From contig CM056559.1 in NCBI GenBank assembly GCA_029721515.1, forward strand, positions 2,109,001-2,173,000: a stretch of 64,000 bases of DNA, in the 5' to 3' direction. The stretch is from Synanceia verrucosa (taxonomy: Eukaryota > Chordata > Actinopteri > Perciformes > Synanceiidae). A program made the translations under genes and the position numbers. Below, piece by piece: positions 34,660-45,868 of the stretch. The notes beneath the pieces are model-generated. The model did no database searches. It was not told where the DNA came from and saw only the letters and a list, made by a program, of their open reading frames with translations. The first letter of the stretch is position 1; the number at the start of each line of letters is the position of its first letter.

Positions 34660-36281
34660 GTCGGCCCAAATGACATGTACGATATCAAAAAGTATAATAC
34701 TGCAGTGCTTTTCTTTTTGCCTGGGAACAATCCGTCCTGTGATGCTGATATTTTGCACTTAGCCCCATGCTCCTTCATTGAGTGGTGAAAACAAGGCTGA
34801 GGAAAATAGCGTGTGCCGGAGAGTGTTGAAAAAAATGGCTGATATTGATGAACGACCTTATTAAAAAGTCACAAGTTCGATGTTGTCATTTGTGGTGCGA
34901 GGTAGTGAAAATCTTTAAAGTAACACGTCGTGATGGCTACAAATAACTAATGATGTCCTGCACCAAACTGATCCAGGATCTGGTGTCTCTTAAATATATT
35001 TGTGCCACATAAATCAGTTAAATCAATTTTAAAGAAAATGTGTTGTCGTAAAAGCTGTGTCTGCAGGGTTTGGTTTCAGAGTTCAGTCAGCTTCCTCCAT
35101 TAACTCTGAATTTGATCCCAAATTCACTTAACACCTACCACTAAATTCAAATCTGACGAACCCCTCCCAGATATTAATGTGAGAGAAGAGAGGAAAATCC
35201 TGGTTCTAGCAGGCTTTCACCGCTGACAGGGCCGGGGAGGCTAAACTTTTCTCTAAAAACCATGCATGAGCTATTTCCCATTACCTGTGCTGAGTCTGAT
35301 GCCGAGCGATATCTTCACACTCCATCTGTTTTCCCTCGCTGATAATTTGAACACTCTGAGCCCAAGTGTTGGATAAACACTGGCAAAGGTATTTGCTGTT
35401 AAAATCAGTAAAAGGTTTATTCCTGCTGAGGCCAGCCATCCATCCCCTCTATGAATCCTCTATGCAGTCTGAAAAAATCACCTCTAAAATGAAACACCTG
35501 TTGTCTCTCCTTCCCTTCCGCCTGTCAATCTGAGGCTCTGTCATTCCATGACTGTCAGCTGCATTTATTTGACTCAAAATCAGTGATGCTGTTGACAAAG
35601 AGCAACCCCTTGACACTGTTTTTTTCTGTTTACAAGAATTTGAAGCATCCCAGACGAGCTGCACTTGTTCAAGATTTCCCAACAGCCATAAAATAACTGG
35701 CAGGTGTGATGGTCCACATCTGCTGCATAGCCTGATAAGAGCATGTGCCTGATGGGTGGGACAGCTTCAGATTCTGTTTTTAATCATTCAGGTCTGCATT
35801 GCCCTCTCTGCCAGTTATGCAAATGGTGAACCAATCATAAAAGCTAATGGGGCAAGGAATGGTAAACCAACTGGCCATAGAGAAGTGAGGCTGGGTGTTC
35901 CTCAAGGTGTAGGTCTCATTTGGATGCCCACCGTGATGACAAAACACAGCAGCAACAGAAGCACTCAGCAAAAGGGCGAGCGTCGGAAATGAAAGGGAGG
36001 CGATGGTTTTGAAGTGTCATATTTCTGTGGGTCACACAAAGGCCAGCGCTGCCTGTTGTACAACTGACCTGCAAAGGGAAAAAGGAGACGGTGCAGCACT
36101 GGCACCTTAAGCAGTACAGTGCTGTATGCTCGTAATGTGAGAGGCTTTATTTTCCAAAAATTAGATTTACGGTATGAGCCCTGTTGGAGTGACCGTAGTC
36201 CGCCATTATGGAGCAACATAACCTGACAGTTTCGACCTCTGTGCTGGTATGAAACCAAGATAATCAATATTCAGTGTAGTA

Positions 36282-36410
36282 GAGCCACATCAAACTGGAA
36301 GTAATATTTACTGTATAAACAGCAGAGGGTCACAAGCTGCACTGTTTTAACCTCTTTTGAGACGTATTACAAAAAAACATATAGTAAAAAAATGCATCTT
36401 TGAAAAGTGT
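36282..36410 (+). repeat. family D segment, copy 2
   Basis: This is the second copy of the segment at 34372-34503, about 1.9 kb downstream in the same orientation. It again runs straight into a reversed family-C copy. A local duplication is the simplest explanation. Confidence 0.6.
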
Positions 36411-36755
36411 TTAACTCTTTGAGTGCCACTGATGTTTTTCAACAGTTTTTTTGGCAGCAGGTCACCGATCGCCGTAATTGGCCACAGAAATCAAAACAGG
36501 AAGTGGAGACGATCGAGATTAGAGAGCAAAACAAACAGAATCTGGACAAAAAGTGGTGATTTTGGTGAAAGTGTCCTCTACTCTACCTCTGATAAAACAA
36601 GAATGGAACAAGGTAAAAACAAATATTTTTTTCATGATGAAATAGAGAGTCTCTTCTTTCATTTGAGCTATTCACTGTTTTCAGAGACATAGTACTAAAT
36701 ATTCTGTGCGTCTTAAAATATGACTGAAGATGGACAAAAAACACTGGAACAAGGT
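36411..36755 (-). mobile_element. family C MITE, copy 5 (reversed)
   Basis: It starts TTAACTCTTTGAGTGCCACT and contains the reverse of the GAAGAGACTCTC block. It lacks the ACTACA motif region and degenerates before a right TTAA. Confidence 0.6.
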
Positions 36756-39700
36756 TATTTGATGACATATAATTTAATGGACTCAGATGTGTGTTAATGT
36801 AATGGGTGTTTTCTCTCCATGAAATATGACAATTCAGTTTCTATTCTCACTCTGATCTCCATGGATTATGTCGGAGTCGACGCTGTGTGAAATTAATCCT
36901 GTCGGCACAAGGTGAAACTCCTCTTCAGACAGTGTGGCTCCTGTTTACTGGACTCCAGCAGGGTCTCCCTGGTCCTCTTGGTCTTGATGGACTCTCTGGA
37001 GGCTGAAGCCACAGCTGCAGCTGCCGCCTCCCATCACATTTTCCTCTGACAGGTGTGAACAAAGGACCGAGAGAAATGTCACTGCAGCAATTTTAAGTCA
37101 CTCGGACACCGCTCGCATTCAGGAGTGAAGCTGCCTTTGCACATTATGCAAATCATATTGACAGCATATCTGATGCTTTTATTAGGCTAATTATGCCTAA
37201 GGTCAAATCTGTTCATAGCCAAAGATCAGTGGCCGTTCAAACAAAGTGTCTGGCAGTGTTTGGGTTGCCTGAAAGGTTAGCTGATGCTTAATGTCTTGGG
37301 ACAGCTTATCATGTAGCACTTTACGTCTATGTAAAAAAAAAAGGTGTTATTGATTTCTGCCTATGATGTGAGCTCCAGTGATGATCAGTCAGTGTTTAGC
37401 CCTGTAGCGGTGATGACCGGACATGGAAATGTGTTTTGAAACATGTAGGTAAAAAAAGATCCACCTCTCTCTATCATGTGAGAGACAACTTTAATCACAG
37501 ACGGAGGCAAAGAGGAGCCGTAAAGATAAGCTTCATCCTCAGTGGAGACTCTCTGTTGTCAGGGTTAAAACAAGGCACATGCATATTTAATAGACTTGAG
37601 CTGCTGCAGAGTATTTAACAGCAGGCTGTATTAAAAATATATAGAGCAGTGGAAAAGGTTGTGTATTCTTTAAATTAGTCAGCTTTCTTCAGGTCAAAAG
37701 GTTAAATTGATGCAAGAATGTTCAAACCTCTGGTTTCTCTCTCATCCAGAGTTAGAATGAGCTTAATGTGTGTTTTAAGGCTTTTAATTGATCTGACAGT
37801 CACTCACACACCTCTGGTGGAGGAATACTTTAGATCGGTTTGTGCTGCAGTTTTAGATGTGTGACAGTCACAGATAAAACACAAACTCAAACCCTCACTA
37901 AGGGCAAACTGCTTAGATATGTCACATCACCTGTCTGTGTGCTTTACACTGTATAATTTATGACTTTTGTTTGGCACAAATCCCCAAAATGCTCTTTGCC
38001 ACAGGCTTATTCTTATCTCCAGTGGCTCTTATAGACACATATCCATCCAGTGTTAGACAGCTGTTTAACATCTGCCTTGCCATCCAGAGTGCCATCACCC
38101 AAAATAGAATTTAATCAATTGAAAGACTGAAATAAACATTAGTAGTAGTGATTAGATAAATAGAGGGAAATACAGCAGAGACTTTGTTTTCATTGTCCTC
38201 CTTTGAATCCTGCTGTGCGTTTCACTTTGAGACACAAAGCCTGAAGACAGTCTGACAGAATTATTTTGGTTGCAGAACCTTTGGGCCCATTACGAATCCT
38301 ATTATGTAGATCAGCCTTGGGGAATGTATTTCAGCGTTGTGCATTTGGATTGCGACACGGCTGGCCTCTCATTTCATTTACCCATACAAATAAGCCTGCC
38401 AGTCCAGCTGCTTTAAAGTTGTGGAGGAATTTTTAGCACATTTCACACAGGGACTTGTTTTCTTTCATTTTTTTTCCCTTCCGACCAAATTCTCTTTAAA
38501 TGTAGCCCATCAGACACTCGCTGACACACACCACCAGACCGCTGGCAAAGCATGAAAACACAATGACTATTGCTGTCAGGGGGAAAAAATATTTAACCTC
38601 CGGTTTTCAAAGTCACTTCCCATTTGAAAAATCTTTTTAGAGAAGCTTGAATACTGCCTTTGTGTGACGCGCCGAACATAATTTAGATTTGAAACAGCAA
38701 GACAAAGACAGACACAAACAAAAAGCATTTATTGGATGATTCGCATTGCTATGATCCCTCCAGGCTTCTACACTGTTGTTCCAGTGCAAAGCCATTGTTT
38801 ATTGGTAAAAACATCAGACCAGGACATGCACATGCACAGATTTTAATTCTAATGTGCACTCCTCAGCTACCTACTGCACTGCACTTGCAAACATGAAAAA
38901 CACTACAGGCCTGTGATACAATACTGCTGATTTTCAGCACCAGTTGCCATGGAAAAGAAACCAGTAATAGCTCTCAGTCAGTGATATCCCGGTGCACCAA
39001 AAACAGCTTTTATTGGTACTGGGGGATGTTGTCAAAAACAATCAAATCTGCATAAAAAATATCACGGAAGGAAGAAGAGCAATTTTCCACAGCTGGTTCT
39101 GCTTTTTTTTTTTTTTGAACATTAACAATGTCACAGAAAAAAATGGAGCTACAGTGTGAAATAAAATGAATGGATAAACAATAAGTTGCCATTTAAAAAA
39201 AATGCTCCGCAAAGATAAAACATGTTTTTTGTGAACACACAAGACATCAACTCTTTTCATATTTTTTTTGTGGAGTAGCACAGTGCCAGTAGTGCCAGCT
39301 CCCAGGTTACACAGCATGTGTTTTGTTTAATCAAATAAAAAAAGATGATATTTCAGTCTGTCTGTTGCTGCACAACAAAGGTAGTTGAATGGAAAATGTC
39401 TCGATGAATAAATGAAGCAGATGCAGCTGGACGGTGTTGTGCTGTGGTGGAGTTTTTAAATTATTTTTAAAAAAAAGTATTATCTTCTCTGGGTGTACTT
39501 TATTATGATTTTTTTTTAATCTTTTCACAAAATGTGCACCTTGTTTCGATTGCAGATTTTGAAAAGACTGCCTCTTCATTTTGAGGCTGGTCTTAATTGT
39601 TCTATAATTAACACAACAGCATATGGGCAGGTCTTTGTTATTATAAATACACTGAAAAATAGAAAATACTTTGGTTGAATACCCACATCTTCAGTTTGAT

Positions 39701-40040
39701 GCAGTGAGCGAGTGCAACCGAAAAGCCCGCATGGAAACCCAAGACATTACCATCCATTGTTGGGCTAATTAGAGGGTATTTGGTGTGTCTGGATAAACTG
39801 AAGTAATTAGTCATAGATTTACGGTTGGATGTCTGCTGAGACAGCAGTGGCTAACATTTGCTGAAAGGGATTATTTTCTTTGTGAGGAAGCAAAATGAGT
39901 GGAGACTGCTTTCTAATATGATTTGATAAAGTATATTATTTCACATTTCAGGACAGGACAGACATGTGTTCCAAAGACACTGAACTACCACAGTTAAGGA
40001 AGGCTTGAGGAAGATTTAAGAATTATTTTCCTTCCAACAG

Positions 40041-40115
40041 AAAGGGTTACCTGCCTGGCTACCTGCGCGCACTTTACGCATCACCTGACTCCTCCTCCAC
40101 CTGAACATGGCCGCT
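40041..40115 (+). other. exon-like segment in the intergenic region
   Basis: The 75-nt stretch is preceded by a strong acceptor (TATTTTCCTTCCAACAG) and followed by a consensus donor (GTGAGT). It contains ATGGCCGCT at its 3' end (ATG at 40107). No protein family is recognised. It could be an untranslated or lncRNA exon, or chance. Confidence 0.25.
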
Positions 40116-42049
40116 GTGAGTACTGATAATATCCGTGTTCACTGCTCACTTTGGTTATGAACATATACATATGTTGATATTTATATGCTAATAGTGGAGG
40201 AAGGCCTGCAGGGACAGGCTGTCAGTGTTGCGCATTTCTTCCCAGATTTAGCGACATTTGGAGCTAGTGCTGCTCTCACTGGAGAAGAACTTCTTAAGTC
40301 TAGTCTACTCTTTACTTCTCTTTATGATTACATGTAAATGTTCGTGCCTCAGAGTCAAATTGGACCTGCTGAAGTTTCCCAAATTTGAATTACATTGTGC
40401 GTCAAGGCTAATGCGGCATTTATACTCTTGTGCAGTGATGTTTTATTGCTGTGAATGAAACCAGTTATCATTCACTTATCATCAGCTCGTTCCTGTTTAG
40501 ACAGGGGAGCTAAATGAAATAAATCAGCAGGGGAAGGACGCATTAATGATAGGGCTGTGGAGGAATGCTTCTGCACAAACAGAAAAAAGCACCATAACCC
40601 TGCTCATTTGGAATGTGTTGTTAGTGAAATGTTCATCATTTTCCTGGCATCCTTGTGTCTGCCCTGTAAAAAAAAAACAAAAAAAAACACAGTGCTTATT
40701 GATCAGTAGAGAGCAAAGTTGGCTTAAAGACTTAATAATGTTCTGATTGGATGGATGGATGTGTAGAAATACATAACCTCTGGAGGAGGGCATAACTATG
40801 CACTTTGTTAGGCAGCTCAAAATGTCCTGAAAGAGTTGTAAAATCAGCTACAGATCATAAAAACCCCATGGCAGGCATTTTCCTCTGCAAACCCTGACAG
40901 AAAATATATACGACACGAGGACATTTTGATGAGAAAATGATGTGCGCTGAATGTTTTTTCAGTCATCTAAGACCAGACAGAGCATGAAGCACAGAAAAAT
41001 ACCATTCCTTAGGCAGTATGGTTTTAATATTTCATGATGACAGCATGTAGTCAGACAATTATACAGCAAACGCTCCATGTAATATGTAAGTACCCCCACA
41101 CTCATACTGTACCCTTCACAAGAAAAGAAAACAAATGGCAGCTTTTTCTTTTGTGACCTATATAAGATACATTCCTGCATCACAATTAAAAGTTTGTATT
41201 TAGGATCATTCTGTAAATGATGATGAGGGAGCCGTTAAATTAAAGAACCTGGGGAAACGAAGCGCAGTGTATCCTCCATAAGCTGCAATGATGAGTGGTG
41301 CTGCTGTAAAGGGCAAAGAGTTTGGCTGTGTGGAGGAGAATAACACTGTGTGATGCTGTACAATAGTTTGATATCACTGCTCTGTCTCTGCTTTTCTATT
41401 TTTCATCATCTATTATTAGTCATCTCAGGGGAGTTTGACTGTGGAAGAAAAGAAAAGGTTCAAGAGGCAAACCGTTTTTAAGGTTGAACCTGTGATATTG
41501 TTAATGCACGATGGGAATTTCCTTTCATTTCTTTTTCATTTTGTTCTATGTTTGGAGCTTGTGATCAGCAAAAGATATATGTACTGTTTGATAATCTGAT
41601 GTACAGTAATCAACAACTTCACTGCTGCAAGATGGTCGCTTCCCAAAATATACTGTTGATTTTTGACATTTCCTCTGTGAGTCAGTGCACAAAAGGAAAC
41701 TATAGTGTAATCAGAGATATAAGCACTGTTCCATAGTTGGAGCTGTAATTATATGGTGGCTGGGGATCAGACCCGAGTGGAGATTCTGCTGAAGTTTGAT
41801 CAGGAACAGGGAGCCAAATTAAACAGAAGTGATAGCTCAGGATCAGAAAAACTATTGTCCATCATATGCAGATGGAAATTTAGTGTTTGACGTGCCTCAT
41901 CATACCAGACATCCTAGATAAATATGATTCTTTATTTATCCTAAAAGAGGCAACATCAACAAACCTTCCCAGAGTGCTCTGCATATTGGCGTCACAAATA
42001 ATGAATACTCTGCTGAAAATATTTAACAATATTTTTTTTTGTTTACTCT

Positions 42050-42509
42050 ATAACTCATTGAGTACCAGCCCTTTTTTAGTGCCGGTGTTTTTGTCCATTT
42101 TGAGTCATATTTCTAGACCCACAGAATATTTTGTACTATGTCTCTGAAAACAGTGAATAGCTCAAATGAAAGAAGAGACTCTCTATTTCATCATGAAAAA
42201 AATGTTTGTTTTTACCTTGTTCCATTCTTGTTTTATCAGAGGTAGAGTAGAGGACACTTTCACCAAAATCACCACTTTTTGTCCACATTCTGTTTGTTTT
42301 GCTCTCTAATCTCGATCGTCTCCACTTCCTGTTTTGATCTCTGTGGTGTATACTGTCTCTTTATGCTCTGACTACATCTCCCAGAAGCCCCAACATTACT
42401 CACAGGCTGCGGGAGATTGCGATTGGCGACCAGCTGCCGGAAAAAGGAGAAATATAGACCTATATATTTAAAGGACGTAAATATACGTTCTTGGGACTCA
42501 CAGAGTTAA
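42050..42509 (+). mobile_element. family C MITE, copy 6
   Basis: The left end is mutated (ATAACTCATTGAGTACCAGC). The right end reads GGACTCACAGAG followed by TTAA (42506-42509). The motif ACTACATCTCCCAGAA is at 42371-42386. The copy is near full length. Confidence 0.65.
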
Positions 42510-44893
42510 CATATTGGTTTAACATTTTTCAACTAGCACAGTCACACTTATTTGATTTTTAAAAATGGGCTCACGGTATGAAACTGATCACTTGAATTGG
42601 CTGATCGTTTCCAAACAGTGAACGTCTTGAGCATTTAATGGATATTTTCTCTAAGCTGCAGACTCCTGAAGCTGGTCCATTAGATGTGAACCGACACAAA
42701 CACAGTATACCGCTAGGAACTGGAGAGTCATGGGTGAACTAGTGTAGCATCCCAAATCTCGTTCAGTAAGGGCTGTTAGTTCCTTTTGATTTGTGTTCGG
42801 CCGCCTGTCACCCAGACCCATTCCCTGGAATCACATCACTATAATGGTCTAATCAGCACTTAACGAGCCATGTTACATAAAATCAATGCACCCTTCCATT
42901 TGAAAATGCAGAATATTTGGAGGAGCTGATGGGGGCTCGTGGAGGGAAGAGGCAGGAGATGCTGTCGATATGCCGCCGCCGTCATCGGACGAGCAGGCCT
43001 GCTGAGAGCGGAGGATGCATCTGCCCTTTAAGTTCAGTGATCCTCCTGAGAGCCCAGCTTTTACAGCAAAATCCTTTGTTTTGCTGACTAATGGTGTATT
43101 GATTTTAACAAGTTGTTAAGCCCAAATCACGTTGTCAGACCACTGCCAAACAACTCCTCTACCTGTGGAGCTTCCAAGAACAGAGAGATGTAGCTCCCCT
43201 CTGGATGTACCATTTGACTTCCCTTCTTGATTTATTATGTGGAGAGAGTGTAAGCAGGATAACGCTTCACTGTGGGCTGTTTTTTATTTGATTGCTACAG
43301 ACAGCAGAGCATGCTTTCTTCACCGTATTTCATGCATATATTGTCTTGTCGTTTGTAGGGTGAAAATATAAATACATGTGACACACCGTCAAGCATCACG
43401 CCCACGTGCAAGTTGTCAGGGAATGTGTGAAGTTACAAATCAAGTTTCAGGTAAATACTGGGGGGATCTCAATCTCACTCTTCCTGTTGATGCAGAGAAA
43501 ATAGTTTGTGGGTGAAACCTGGATTCACTGTTGCACTGGGCTATGTGCCGCCGATAAAAGCCAGCAGGTCCTTTGCATTATTCTTGATAGAACCGCAGAG
43601 AGAACATAACAATGGCAGCTTGTTTCCATTTCAGTAGACCTTGGAGCTGCAAATGAATAATATATTGAAGGCAACTCTGGGGTAAATGAATAAATCTGCA
43701 GTAGGTGGAGATTTACAAGGAGAGGAAAGTGCCATAGAGCTACAGCACTACCTTGTGGTGAAGTCAGATATTGTATAGTCTGCTGGAAGATGAGAAGGAA
43801 CATTCATTCATTTTATCTTCATTCATTTTGAGGTATTTCCTAAAAAGGGGTATTTTGTGGTTGTTTAATTTAATTGTTGAATGACAGCTTCCCCTGATTG
43901 GTTGTTTGAATATGTCTGATGTGGAGTCACCACATTTCAACTTTGCTCCATGTTTGAAAGACACAGGAGCATATGATACAGACCTCAACAGATTGCCCAT
44001 TATATTTACTCTCTGTCAATGAAGCTGGAAAATAGATTAGTCCTGCTCCCCCATTAAGATGAGACCATGTGCATAATTGCTCCCTCCATGCTGGAGATAA
44101 TTAATATCAACGACCCCGGTGACTTTTCAAATGCATCATGTTGGGTTTAATGATGATGTGTCATCAGCAGCCGGAGGTGGAGACACCCAGCTCTGTGTTT
44201 GCTGGCAGGCCCAGACCAGGGGCTCCAGAGCTGACAGGCGAGACCAGGTGAATAATTGTCTGTGGCATCTTATTACGTCGCTGGCAAGGTCTGATTTACT
44301 CCAGCAGCGAATGGTGGGAATAGACCCAGTGTCGTTGTGGGTACTGGATTAACGAGGTTTACGCACAAATGGACTTCACACTGACGGCAGATACATCGTG
44401 TAAGATTAAAGAGGATGTCCATGTGGTTGTGATAGCTGTTCTGCTTGCCCCATTACACCATTGAATAATAATAATAATGTGTTACACTTTAGTGTTCAAA
44501 AATGTATTTTATTTTCTATCTATCCATCTATGAATCATGTTTTTACCTATTGTTGATACATAGTGCATTGGTTATTAAAATATGTATTATTCTTTCAGAG
44601 CAGAGAACAGTAATTTGTGTTATTTTTTTTAATTTATTTTGTAGTATTCCCTGGATTTGTCCTTCAGCTATACTCCATCAAAAGGTAATATTAGAGTTCT
44701 TAAAAGCAATGTCATCATCTGCATGCTGTTCTTCCCTTGACAATCCTCATAATGCCTTGTTGTCTTATTAAATATTAATATTTAGCATAACATACATAAA
44801 AGATTCATTAAACAATTAAATATAAGTAAATATTGACATTATAACCCTTCTCATTTCTATTACAAGTGGGCTGTTCAGGCTCCTATTAAAAAA

Positions 44894-45139
44894 ACTACAA
44901 CTCCCTTAAGAAATGAAGCGTCAGTAAAATACCGACATCTGATTGGGTCTTCGTAACACACGTGACTGAATTGGACGAATAGCGAAAGACCTAAACAGGA
45001 AGTGTCAGCGTCCGGCACAACGTGAAAGTCAAGTCAAAGCAAACGAAAGCAAAACGTTAAAAATATCACTGAATATGTTGTTTATTGTATCTTAAAGTCG
45101 TCGGGACTTGTTGTGCTTTTATTTTATTTTCGTGTCGCG
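44894..45139 (+). promoter_or_regulatory. nars2: nars2 promoter and leader region
   Basis: The 246 bp before the nars2 ATG lack a TATA box. They contain a ZNF143-like ACTACAACTCCC (44894-44905), an E-box CACGTG (44959-44964) and an ETS-like ACAGGAAGTG (44995-45004). Such combinations are typical of housekeeping mitochondrial genes. The start site is not determined. Confidence 0.5.
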
Positions 45140-45301
45140 ATGTTTCAGGCTGCAGTTAAAACGCTTTCTGCTGTAACAACCACACCAGTGACTCGGAAAA
45201 TACTGTTTTGTTTTCGACATTATTGTAAGAAGACACCAGTAAAACTAAGAGTATCCGAGGCTCTTTTGGATGCAAAATTGGGAGCAAATGTGAAAATACA
45301 G
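45140..45301 (+). CDS. nars2: nars2 exon 1: start and presequence
   Basis: It encodes MFQAAVKTLSAVTTTPVTRK and continues into VSEALLDAKLGANVKIQ. Donor is CAG|GTAATA. No in-frame ATG lies upstream; the frame open from about 45113 lacks one. The N-terminus suits mitochondrial import. Confidence 0.92.
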
Positions 45302-45832
45302 GTAATATTAATACCTACTTTTATCGCCTCGTATTTTCTGGTAATTTGTGCTAACAACTGTTCCTCAGCAGCACACAGCTTAGTGTAGTTACAATCAGAC
45401 TATAACGGTGTTGTGTTTTTATACAGGAATAAATCAGCTTGCATTGTATTTAAAGACTAAACCAAGGATACACCTTACTGTACATGTACCAAAGTTTGCA
45501 CAATTTATCGACAAAGAATGAGTGGTAAAATTATTTAATACTAACATCTGTGGTTTATTAATTTTGTATGTGTTAAAGGAAATTTACATTGCATTAAATA
45601 TTTTATATTTATTTATTTATTATTCTTTTTACATGCCATGTTATTTTCTTAATGTATTTATTTGTTGTTTTTGTGGGGAATTGTTTTCTACTTATCGGTT
45701 TGTTTTTCTGACTCTTATTGTCTTCATGTTTTGTTTTTACTAAATTATGTTAGATTTTTTTGTCCATGGTGTCAACCCGTGGCCTTTTGACATCTCCTGC
45801 CATGTTTCTTATTTCTTATTATCTGGATTAAA

Positions 45833-45868
<36 letters not shown>

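Larger units (their letters stand above)
33001..44893. other. tenm4-nars2 intergenic region
   Basis: There is no supported gene. The region holds family-C copies 3-6 and the two family-D segments. An exon-like segment with good splice sites lies at 40041-40115. The remainder is AT-rich and looks unique. Short open frames here have no family resemblance or splice support. Confidence 0.7.

Noticed and set aside
35756..35992. 78-codon open frame with a hydrophobic start
   Set aside because: It does not start at an ATG, has no splice or promoter support and resembles no known family.
45113..45139. N-terminal extension of nars2 upstream of the ATG at 45140
   Set aside because: The open frame begins at TTG and has no in-frame ATG. 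The ATG at 45140 has good context and yields a typical mitochondrial presequence.
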